A DNA stretch of 64,000 nucleotides. Source: CAYOXX01 sp964408025 (GTDB taxonomy: Bacteria; Acidobacteriota; DATKUA01). Shown piece after piece: positions 26,715-33,835 of this stretch; position 1 is the stretch's first letter; each line of letters begins with the position of its first letter. The DNA lies in assembly GCA_964408025.1 (NCBI GenBank), contig CAYOXX010000003.1:40051-104050 (forward strand), written 5' to 3'. A program made the translations under genes and the position numbers. The notes beneath the pieces were generated by a model that saw nothing but the letters and a program-made list of their open reading frames with translations, had not been told where the DNA came from and ran no database searches.

Positions 26715-27848
26715 ATGAAGACTGCTAACTACTTCTTCATAGCGATGATTTGCTGCTTGGTGGCGGCGGCCGATGCCGCGGCGGCACAGTACTTCGGCGC
26801 TCTCACCGATGACGAAGACGTCCTGGCTTTGTTGCCGGGGCTCAGGTACGGCCGCTTGTCGCGATCAGTGGCTGGATTCACTTTAGGAAGCGTAGCGCCA
26901 AGCGGGACCGCAGAGGGATTCGAAGATCCGCTTACGGCAGTTCACTTTGAGGATCCGCTTACCGCCATACTCTTTGAGGATCCGCTGACGGCGATTCTCT
27001 TCGAAGATCCGTTGACGGCCAGAAGCAGGGGCGGATTGAGAACACTCTCGGGTAGATCCGGTGGGATGGCGTGTTACGTTCACTCCATTGGCGGGCGGAT
27101 ATGCGCCATAGATATTATTGGTGCAGTTCGCGATATCGACCTTCGGGATACCCTGGAGAGGGTGAGATCGATGCAGGGCAGGCCGATCAGGGAAACCGGC
27201 GGCGGCCTGGCTTTCGAGGACGGGGCGACCGGGCTGGTCGTCGCCTTCGACCGCCGGGCCGGCTTCGTGATGAGGATGTGGGATAGGACGCTTGGCCCGG
27301 ACGACACCCGGATCTCCAGCGAGCCCGCTGATGATGATTTTATCCTGGCCCTGTTGCCCGAAGTCAGGTACGGCCGTGTCTCGCGCGCGATCGGGAGCCT
27401 CGTCTTGGGGAATGAGGTTCCTCGGGAGACCGGCGAGGCATTCGAGGATCCACTGACCGCACTCGGCTTCGAAGATCCGATTACCACGATCGGCTTCGAA
27501 GATCCGCTGACAGCCATCCTGTTCGAGGATCCATTGACAGCAATCTTCTTTGAAGATCCCTTGACGGCGAGGGGCAGGAGCAGGCTGAGGACATATTCGA
27601 CCGTTTCGCAAGGGATGACCTACTACATTCACTCGCTTGACGGCCGCATCTGCGCTGTTGATGTTTTGGGCGCGACGGCCGACATCGATATCCGTCAGGC
27701 TTTGGAACGGGTGAGAGCCGGGTTGGGCGCGCCCACAAGGGAGTCCGGCGGCGGCCTGGTTTACGAGGACAGGGCAACCGCTCTCGTCGTGGCTTTCGAC
27801 AGGCGCGTCGGCTTTGTGATGCGGATGTGGAGCAAGCCAGTGCGCTGA
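26715..27848 (+). CDS. Secreted duplicated protein with FEDPLTA nonapeptide arrays
   Basis: I do not recognise a family. The 377-residue protein has a signal peptide (residues 1-24) and two tandem copies of one unit. Each unit has a LALLPxxRYGRxSR block (33-58 and 206-232), an array of nine-residue repeats FEDPLTAxx (four at 69-104, five at 243-287), and a conserved domain (residues 118-190 and 301-373) with HSxxGRICAxD, LERVR, GGGL and VAFDRRxGFVMRMW. The acidic EDP motif and fixed period suggest a solenoid or a ligand/metal-binding stretch. AGGGGGG precedes the ATG. It stands alone, separated from rnf by convergent orientation. Confidence 0.75.
   Translation: MKTANYFFIAMICCLVAAADAAAAQYFGALTDDEDVLALLPGLRYGRLSRSVAGFTLGSVAPSGTAEGFEDPLTAVHFEDPLTAILFEDPLTAILFEDPLTARSRGGLRTLSGRSGGMACYVHSIGGRICAIDIIGAVRDIDLRDTLERVRSMQGRPIRETGGGLAFEDGATGLVVAFDRRAGFVMRMWDRTLGPDDTRISSEPADDDFILALLPEVRYGRVSRAIGSLVLGNEVPRETGEAFEDPLTALGFEDPITTIGFEDPLTAILFEDPLTAIFFEDPLTARGRSRLRTYSTVSQGMTYYIHSLDGRICAVDVLGATADIDIRQALERVRAGLGAPTRESGGGLVYEDRATALVVAFDRRVGFVMRMWSKPVR
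26919..27026 (+). repeat. Nonapeptide-coding tandem repeat, array 1 (4 x 27 bp)
   Basis: Four in-frame 27-base units encoding FEDPLTAVH, FEDPLTAIL, FEDPLTAIL and FEDPLTARS. Synonymous codons differ between units, so the peptide is conserved more than the DNA. Confidence 0.9.
27441..27575 (+). repeat. Nonapeptide-coding tandem repeat, array 2 (5 x 27 bp)
   Basis: Five in-frame 27-base units encoding FEDPLTALG, FEDPITTIG, FEDPLTAIL, FEDPLTAIF and FEDPLTARG, in the second copy of the duplicated unit. Confidence 0.9.
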
Positions 27849-27963
27849 GGCCTGGCTTTTAATCCAAATAAAGCAGAACAGTTGTTGCTCATAGAGGATA
27901 TATGGGCTCGCACCATAAGCCTTTAGCAGAGGCTTACCGAAATCCTGCCAAATGCTAGTGGGC

Positions 27964-28668
27964 TCAGGCGGCCGACGGCGGTTTTTCTTCCTCGGCGGCG
28001 ATTCTGGCCCGCAGTTCCTTGGAGTCGGTGAGGAGGCAGCAGGTGGCGTCGGCCTCGGCCGGCTCGGCGGCGCCGCCGGTGCGCCACTCCTCTATCTTGT
28101 TCATCCCGGCCAGGAAGAGGCCGAGGAAGATGAAGGCTCCCGGCGGCAGGATGGCCAGCAGCAGCGGCGGGAAGTCGGGCCCAAAGAGGGCGTAGCCGAG
28201 TATCCTGCCGTCGCCGATTATCTCGCGCACAGCGCCCAGCAAGGTTAGCGCCAGTGTGAAGCCGGCGCCCATGCCGAGGCCGTCGGCCAGGGCGTAGTGG
28301 ACTTTGTTCTTGGAGGCGAAGGCCTCGGCGCGGCCGAGGATGATGCAGTTGACGACGATCAGCGGAATGAAGAGCCCCAGCGCCTTCCAGAGGTCGTAGA
28401 GGAAGCCGTGCATCACCAGGTCGACTATGGTCACGAAGCTGGCGATGACGATTATGTAACAGGGTATGCGCACCTTCTTCGGGATCAGGCCGCCGAGCAG
28501 GCTGATGACGATGTTGCTCATCACCAGCACGAATGTGGCGGCCAGGCCCATCGCCACGCCGTTGAGCATCGTGGTGGTCACCGCCAGCGCCGGGCAGAGG
28601 CCGAGGACGAGGCGCAGGACCGGGTTTTCGCTCCAGATCCCCTTGATGAATTCCCTGGTGATGCTCAT
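27964..28668 (-). CDS. rnfE: Rnf complex subunit RnfE
   Basis: This is a 234-residue integral membrane subunit of the ferredoxin:NAD+ oxidoreductase (Rnf), homologous to RnfA and NqrD. It has six hydrophobic helices. ENPVLRLVLGLCPALAVTTTM carries the conserved Cys that helps hold an Fe-S cluster between RnfA and RnfE, and VNCIILGRAEAFAS has the second. The C-terminus has an extra hydrophilic tail of about 30 residues. The ATG overlaps the rnfG stop by four bases. It is the last gene of the rnfABCDGE operon. Confidence 0.94.
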   Translation of the reverse strand: MSITREFIKGIWSENPVLRLVLGLCPALAVTTTMLNGVAMGLAATFVLVMSNIVISLLGGLIPKKVRIPCYIIVIASFVTIVDLVMHGFLYDLWKALGLFIPLIVVNCIILGRAEAFASKNKVHYALADGLGMGAGFTLALTLLGAVREIIGDGRILGYALFGPDFPPLLLAILPPGAFIFLGLFLAGMNKIEEWRTGGAAEPAEADATCCLLTDSKELRARIAAEEEKPPSAA

Positions 28669-29267
28669 CGCCCGCCCCCGTTGCCCGCTGCGATCTCGTC
28701 GCGGTGGGCGCGGAAGTGCTCGAGGCCGTTGCGCACCGCCTCGGATACCGCGCGGCTGCTGATAGTGGCCCCGGTGATGGCGTCGATCGGCGGCCGGTCC
28801 GGAGCGCCCCGGCTGTCCTTGCTGACCTCGTAAGTCCTGTTCTCGTCGCTCGATCCGGCGAACTGATCCCTGAAGTCCGGCGCCTCGATCTTGGAGCCGA
28901 GGCCGGGAGTTTCCAGGTGCCGCAGGATCTCGATTCTGTGAATGCTGGCGTCGGGGAATATGCCGATCATCACCTCGATGGTGCCGCCGTAGCCCTCCCT
29001 CGAGGCCGACGAGAAGGCGATGCCGACGAGCTCCCCTGCGGCGTCGCGGCCGAGGAAGAAGCGGTAGTCGCCGCTCTCGATCCAGTTGGCCGCCTCGTCG
29101 GGCGAGTTGTCGAAATCGGGCAGGACGGCGCGGATCGCCCTGCGCATCTGCTCCAGCTCTGCCTCCGCGATCGGGCCCTCGGTGAGGGCGTATACGAGGG
29201 CCAGGCAGAGGCCGGCGGTGGCGGCGATCGCCGTCAGCGTGGCCACCAGCGGCAGCAGCTCCCTCAT
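28665..29267 (-). CDS. rnfG: Rnf complex subunit RnfG
   Basis: This is a 200-residue subunit with one N-terminal membrane helix (5-27) and a periplasmic FMN-binding domain. Thr168 in DAITGATISS is the expected covalent FMN attachment site, and LETPGLGSKI is a family block. ATG 29267 overlaps the rnfD stop, and GAAGGG lies upstream. A longer frame reaching 30194 runs antiparallel through rnfD and is not real. It passes electrons between RnfD/RnfE and the rest of the pump. Confidence 0.94.
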   Translation of the reverse strand: MRELLPLVATLTAIAATAGLCLALVYALTEGPIAEAELEQMRRAIRAVLPDFDNSPDEAANWIESGDYRFFLGRDAAGELVGIAFSSASREGYGGTIEVMIGIFPDASIHRIEILRHLETPGLGSKIEAPDFRDQFAGSSDENRTYEVSKDSRGAPDRPPIDAITGATISSRAVSEAVRNGLEHFRAHRDEIAAGNGGGR

Positions 29268-30298
29268 CCCTTCACCTCGTTGGTCTTCTTCCTCTCGCCG
29301 AACACCTGCGGCCGGAAGTAGAGGTCCAGCAGCGGCACGGTGGCGTTCATGATCAGGATGGCGAAGCTCACACCTTCCGGGTAGCCGCCCCAGAGGCGGA
29401 TCACCGAGGTGAGCACGCCGCAGCCGACGCCGAAGACGATCATCCCCGTCTTGGTCACCGGGCTGGTGACCATGTCGGTGGCCATGAAGAAGGCGCCGAT
29501 CAGGAGGCCGCCGCTGACGACGTGGAAGACCGGGCTGGCGACGCCGGCCGGGTCGAAGAGGAAGGCGACGCCGGTGAAGGCGAAGACCGTGGCGATGAAG
29601 CTGACCGGCACCTGCCAGTATATGTAGCCGCGCCAGAGCAGGAATAGACCGCCGGCCAGCAGGGCCAGCACCGAGGTCTCGCCGAGGCTGCCCGAGACGT
29701 TGCCGAGCATCAGTTGCCAGAAGTAGTTCCAGTCGAACACCAGGCCGGTGGTGCCGTCCAGCAGTATGTGCTCCTTGACCGCCCCCAGCGGCGTCGCGCT
29801 CGTCACCGCGTCTACCGGCATGTAGAGCGTCGGCGACCAGGAGGTCATCTGCGTCGGGAAGCTGATCAGCAGCGCCACGCGCGCCACAAGCGCCGGGTTG
29901 AACGGGTTGTAGCCGAGCCCGCCGTAGATGTGCTTGGCGATGCCGATGGCGACGAACGCGCCCACCAGGCAGAGCCACCAGGGCGACGAGGGCGGCAGGT
30001 TGAGCGCCAGCAGCAGCCCGGTGACCACGGCGCTGCCGTCGGCTACCGTGATCTCGGTTCCGCGCAGCCGCTGGAAGAGCGCCTCGAAGGCGACGCAGGC
30101 AACGGTGGTGACGGCGATCACCCAGAGCGCCGGGGCGCCGAACAGCAGGACGGCGACCAGCGTGGCCGGGGCCAGCGCCAGCACCACGCACCACATGATC
30201 TTCGGGATCGACTGGCCGCCGTGCACGTGCGGGCTGGAGCTGACCAGCAGCTCGAGCTTGGGCGCCAGCGCCGGCTCTTTCTTCTCAGCGGTAGCCAT
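29264..30298 (-). CDS. rnfD: Rnf complex subunit RnfD
   Basis: This is a 344-residue polytopic membrane protein (NqrB/RnfD family) with a covalently bound FMN. Thr169 in VDAVTSATPLGAVK fits the S(T)AT flavinylation motif. KHIYGGLGYNPFNPALVARV is a family signature. The start ATG 30298 gives the conserved short cytoplasmic N-terminus and lies eight bases after the rnfC stop. It forms part of the ion-translocating core. Confidence 0.94.
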   Translation of the reverse strand: MATAEKKEPALAPKLELLVSSSPHVHGGQSIPKIMWCVVLALAPATLVAVLLFGAPALWVIAVTTVACVAFEALFQRLRGTEITVADGSAVVTGLLLALNLPPSSPWWLCLVGAFVAIGIAKHIYGGLGYNPFNPALVARVALLISFPTQMTSWSPTLYMPVDAVTSATPLGAVKEHILLDGTTGLVFDWNYFWQLMLGNVSGSLGETSVLALLAGGLFLLWRGYIYWQVPVSFIATVFAFTGVAFLFDPAGVASPVFHVVSGGLLIGAFFMATDMVTSPVTKTGMIVFGVGCGVLTSVIRLWGGYPEGVSFAILIMNATVPLLDLYFRPQVFGERKKTNEVKG

Positions 30299-30306
30299 TT
30301 CTGTGA

Positions 30307-31626
30307 TCAGCTCGCCTTCTTGCGCCGCGCCTGGATCTCCGCCTTGGCGCGCCGGATGTTCTGGACCAGCGGGATGCGCGACGGGCAGGAGTAGGCGCAG
30401 CAGCCGCACTCGATGCAGTCCATGGCGTTGTACTGTTCCGTCATGTCGTACATCCCGTTGACCGCGTAGCTGTTGATCACTGTCGGCAGCAGCCCCATGA
30501 CGCAGACCTCGACGCAGGAGCCGCAGCGTATGCAGGGCTCGGACCTGAACAGCGCCGCCTCGTCGGTGCCGAGAAAGACCACGCCGCTGGTGCCCTTGAT
30601 CACCGGCACCTCGAGGCTGTACTGGCTCAGCCCCATCAGCGGCCCGCCGGCTATCGCCTTGGCGGTGCCGGAGCGCAGGCCTCCGCAGTGGGCGACGACG
30701 TCGGCCAGCGGCGTGCCGACGCGCACCAACAGGTTCTTCGGCGTCCGAATGCGGCTCCCGGTCACGGTCACCACCCGCTCGATCAGCGGCAGGCCGCGGG
30801 CGCAGGCGTCCCAGGCGGCGGCAGCGGTGCCGACGTTCTGGACCACGACGCCGACGTCCATCGGCAGGCCCCCGGTCGGCACCTTGCGGCCCGTGAGCGC
30901 GTAGATCAGCTGCTTCTCCGCCCCCTGGGGGTAGGTGACGCGCAGGGGTACGACCTCGATCTCCCCGGCGAGCTCCCGCAAGACGGCGATGGCGTCCGGC
31001 GTGTTCTCCTCGATGCCGATCATCACCCGCCCGGCCCCCAGCACCTTTGCCATCAGGCGGCCGCCGCGGAGTGTATCTTCACCACGCTCAACCATCAGGC
31101 GGTGGTCGGATGTCAGGTAGGGCTCGCACTCGGCGCCATTGATGATGAAGGTGTCGATCGGCTTCTCTTTCGGCGGCGAGAGCTTGACGTGGGTCGGGAA
31201 GGTGGCGCCGCCCATGCCGACCAGGCCGGCCTCGCGGACCGCCTCGAGGATCTCGGCAGCGCACATCGCTTCGGCGTCGCGCTCGCGGCCGCAGCCGTTG
31301 GCCCAGCGGTCCTCGCCGTCGGGCTTGATCTCGATCGCCTCCATCGGCAGCCCCAGTGGGTGCGGGAAGAGGTCGATCTTGGTCACCTTGCCGGAAGTCG
31401 GGGAGTGCACCGGCGCGGAGACGAAGCCTGCCGCCTCGGCCAGCAGTTGGCCCTTTGCCACCTCGGCGCCCTTCTCGACCACCGGCATGCTCGGGGCCCC
31501 CAGGTTCTGGCTCAGGGGGACTACGTAGCGCCCGACTGGCGGCATCTCCTCGGTCGCCAGGGAGTCGGTGAGCCCCTTGCAGTAGTCGGGGTGTATCCCG
31601 CCCTTGAAAGCCCTCGCCCTGATCAT
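30307..31626 (-). CDS. rnfC: Rnf complex subunit RnfC
   Basis: This is a 439-residue peripheral cytoplasmic subunit that binds NADH and FMN. GMGGATFPTHVKL is the glycine-rich nucleotide site, and FIINGAECEPYLTSDHRLM is characteristic. Two [4Fe-4S] motifs lie near the end: CIRCGSCVEVC and CIECGCCAYSCPSR. It lacks the long Ala/Lys-rich C-terminal extension seen in some proteobacteria. The start overlaps the rnfB stop by four bases. Confidence 0.95.
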   Translation of the reverse strand: MIRARAFKGGIHPDYCKGLTDSLATEEMPPVGRYVVPLSQNLGAPSMPVVEKGAEVAKGQLLAEAAGFVSAPVHSPTSGKVTKIDLFPHPLGLPMEAIEIKPDGEDRWANGCGRERDAEAMCAAEILEAVREAGLVGMGGATFPTHVKLSPPKEKPIDTFIINGAECEPYLTSDHRLMVERGEDTLRGGRLMAKVLGAGRVMIGIEENTPDAIAVLRELAGEIEVVPLRVTYPQGAEKQLIYALTGRKVPTGGLPMDVGVVVQNVGTAAAAWDACARGLPLIERVVTVTGSRIRTPKNLLVRVGTPLADVVAHCGGLRSGTAKAIAGGPLMGLSQYSLEVPVIKGTSGVVFLGTDEAALFRSEPCIRCGSCVEVCVMGLLPTVINSYAVNGMYDMTEQYNAMDCIECGCCAYSCPSRIPLVQNIRRAKAEIQARRKKAS

Positions 31627-32495
31627 GCCGGCGCCTCTTCCGCCACCTCGGCCGGCTCCTTAGGCGGCGGCAGGAGCGGCTCGGTGAAGGGGGTTTCGAT
31701 GACACGGATCGCGTTGGTGGGACATGAGGCGGCCGGAGCCTCGCTGCGCAGCGACCGGGAGTAGTCGACCACCGCCAGGGTGCCGTCCATGACGATCTGC
31801 TCGTCGTCAACCTCCTTGGCGCAGCGCTTGCAGCCTATGCAGCCGACCTTGCAGGCCCTGCGCACCAGCGGCCCCTTGTCGCGGCTGCTGCAGACCACGT
31901 GCACCGAGCGCGCGGCCGGCACCATCTTGATGATGCCTTTCGGGCAGGCGGCGAGGCACTTGCGGCAGCCGATGCAGTTCTCGGGGATAATGCGCGCCAG
32001 GCCGTCGACGATCTCGATAGCCTCGGCCGGACAGTCGCGGACGCAGTCGCCGAGGCCGAGGCAGCCGTAGCTGCAGGCCTTGTCGCCGCCGGCCACCAGG
32101 TTCGCGCTGGCGCAGTCGCGGACGCCGTTGTAAAGGAACTTCTTAGCCGCCAGCGAGTCGGAGCCGCCGCAGAGCACGAAGGCGACCGTCTTTTCCCGCT
32201 CCGTCGCCTCGACGCCCATTATTGCCGCCACGCTCGCCGACACGCCCGGGCCCCCAGGGGCGCAGAGGCTCGCGTCCTCGCCGGCGACCACGGCCTTGGC
32301 GTAGTCGACGCAGCCGGCGTAGCCGCAGGCGCCGCAGTTGAACTGCGGCAGCACGGCGTCGATCTCGTCCACCCGGGGGTCGGTTTCCACCGCGAACACC
32401 CTGGCCGCGAAGCCTAGGCCGATTCCGGCCAGCAGCCCCAGCGCCGCCAGGGTAAGGATGGCGTTCAGTATCAATAGAACTGCTTCCTGAGTCAT
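31623..32495 (-). CDS. rnfB: Rnf complex subunit RnfB
   Basis: This is a 290-residue ferredoxin-accepting subunit. An N-terminal membrane helix (residues 5-33) is followed by the PF04060-type cluster FNCGACGYAGCVDYAKAV. Several [4Fe-4S] motifs come next: CSYGCLGLGDCVRDCP, CIGCRKCLAACPKG and CKVGCIGCKRC. It relays electrons from reduced ferredoxin to the membrane core. The C-terminal 30 residues are Pro/Glu-rich. It starts 20 bases after rnfA. Confidence 0.95.
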   Translation of the reverse strand: MTQEAVLLILNAILTLAALGLLAGIGLGFAARVFAVETDPRVDEIDAVLPQFNCGACGYAGCVDYAKAVVAGEDASLCAPGGPGVSASVAAIMGVEATEREKTVAFVLCGGSDSLAAKKFLYNGVRDCASANLVAGGDKACSYGCLGLGDCVRDCPAEAIEIVDGLARIIPENCIGCRKCLAACPKGIIKMVPAARSVHVVCSSRDKGPLVRRACKVGCIGCKRCAKEVDDEQIVMDGTLAVVDYSRSLRSEAPAASCPTNAIRVIETPFTEPLLPPPKEPAEVAEEAPA

Positions 32496-32515
32496 TGCAG
32501 TTGGCTCCGGCTAGC

Positions 32516-33103
32516 TCACTGCTTGACGAGGCCGGTGAAACCCATGAAGGCCAGCGACAGCAGGCCGGCGGTGATCAGGGCAACGGCCGTTCCCCGCAGC
32601 GCGCGCGGCGTGTTGGCCAGCTCGATCCGCTCCCGCAGCCCGGCGAAGAGCAGGATCGCCACGGCGAAGCCGATCGAGGCGCCAAAGCCGAAGATGGCGG
32701 TGCGCAGCAGGTCGAATTCCTTCTGGATGTTGAGCACCGCGACGCCCAGGACGGCGCAGTTGGTGGTGATCAGCGGCAGGTAGATGCCCAGCGCCTTGTA
32801 GAGCGGCGGCGAGAGCTTCTGCAGCGCCAGCTCGACCAGCTGCACAAGCGAGGCGATGATCAGGATGAAGGCGATGGTGATCAGGTAGGTAAGCCCCAGC
32901 GGCCTCAGGGCCGCCTCGTGGACCGCCCAGGTCGCGATCGAGGCCATCGTCATCACGAACATCACCGCGAAGCTCATCCCCAGGGCGGTACTCACCCGGC
33001 GGCTGACTCCGAGGAACGGGCAGATGCCGAGGAAGCGGGTGAGAACGAAGTTGTTGACCAGCACCGCCGAGATGAAGATGATCAGAAGCTCTTGCGCCAG
33101 CAT
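32516..33103 (-). CDS. rnfA: Rnf complex subunit RnfA
   Basis: This is a 195-residue integral membrane protein (RnfA/NqrE family) with six helices. NNFVLTRFLGICPFLGVS and TTNCAVLGVAVL carry the two conserved cysteines that bind the intramembrane Fe-S cluster with RnfE. ATG 33103 gives the canonical N-terminus MLAQELLIIFISAVLVNN, and a longer upstream extension is not conserved. It is the first gene of rnfABCDGE, the order known from gammaproteobacterial rnf/rsx. Confidence 0.95.
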   Translation of the reverse strand: MLAQELLIIFISAVLVNNFVLTRFLGICPFLGVSRRVSTALGMSFAVMFVMTMASIATWAVHEAALRPLGLTYLITIAFILIIASLVQLVELALQKLSPPLYKALGIYLPLITTNCAVLGVAVLNIQKEFDLLRTAIFGFGASIGFAVAILLFAGLRERIELANTPRALRGTAVALITAGLLSLAFMGFTGLVKQ

Positions 33104-33216
33104 CGGATGTCCGGAACCGTCAATAGAAAAGCGGAGAAATTGAGCTGAGCGCCGCCAAGCCCGGCCCAGCGGGTCGCCGGCGGCAAGGACGGCCCCTCCC
33201 CCTCCTTTGCACACAC

Positions 33217-33245
33217 TCTGTAGCAAAGGGCTCGCCGCCTGTCAA
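33217..33245 (-). promoter_or_regulatory. Sigma70-type promoter for the rnf operon
   Basis: On the minus strand TTGACA (33245-33240), a 17-base spacer and TACAGA (33222-33217), about 110 bases before rnfA. Confidence 0.6.
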
Positions 33246-33279
33246 GCGGGCGCACGCGGTGCCGGCCGCCCAGCGAGGG

Positions 33280-33307
33280 TTAATTTTGCCCGTGCCTGTG
33301 CTATACT
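33280..33307 (+). promoter_or_regulatory. Possible promoter for the STAS gene
   Basis: TTAATT (33280-33285), a 16-base spacer and TATACT (33302-33307), 33 bases before the ATG. The -35 is weak. Confidence 0.45.
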
Positions 33308-33340
33308 TACTGGCGAGCCCGGAAGCCGACGGAGGCGGAG

Positions 33341-33646
33341 ATGGACGTTACTGTCGAGAAAGAAGGGGAGCGGTATAACCTGACAATTGTCGGCGCGATT
33401 GACAACGCCGGAGTCGAACAGCTCAAGTCGGCTTTCGAAGACCTCTACACCTCCGAGCCCAGCGACGTGCGCCTCAACTTGAGCAGCGTGACTACCATCA
33501 ACAGCTCCGGGATCGGCAAGATCCTGATGCTTTACAAGAATCTCAGGAAGGAAGACGGGTGCCTGGAGATCGTGGGCATCAGCGACAACCTGATGGAGAT
33601 ATTCCAGCTCATCAAGCTGGACAAGATCATCTCCATCCGCAGGTGA
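33341..33646 (+). CDS. STAS-domain anti-anti-sigma factor
   Basis: This is a 101-residue single STAS domain like SpoIIAA/RsbV. VTTINSSGIGKILMLY holds the expected phosphorylatable serine (Ser55, after Asn54 where SpoIIAA has Asp). Such proteins bind an anti-sigma/HATPase kinase when unphosphorylated. It stands divergent from rnf and upstream of a histidine kinase. Possible partners are the RsbW-like and SpoIIE-like proteins at 45.3-47.9 kb. Confidence 0.88.
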   Translation: MDVTVEKEGERYNLTIVGAIDNAGVEQLKSAFEDLYTSEPSDVRLNLSSVTTINSSGIGKILMLYKNLRKEDGCLEIVGISDNLMEIFQLIKLDKIISIRR

Positions 33647-33692
33647 CAGCAAGACACCAAACGCCCGTGCCCGCCCCACCGCCTCAATCCTG

Positions 33693-33721
33693 TTGTGAAT
33701 CGTGCCCGTTGATATTATAAT
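33693..33721 (+). promoter_or_regulatory. Sigma70-type promoter for the PAS/GAF histidine kinase
   Basis: TTGTGA (33693-33698), a 17-base spacer and a perfect TATAAT (33716-33721), 115 bases before the kinase start. Confidence 0.65.
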
Positions 33722-33835
33722 AAGCTGTAACTGTTTGGGAACACAGCCGTTTAAAACGACGTTGTTTTCTTATGCCAGCGCTGGTGCCAAGCCGGCTGCA
33801 GCAGCGCCGATCTTACCGGGGAGCGAACTGGGGAA

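Noticed and set aside
26919..27575. 27-bp repeats as a CRISPR array
   Set aside because: Repeats are directly adjacent without spacers, in frame, and inside a coding sequence with a signal peptide.
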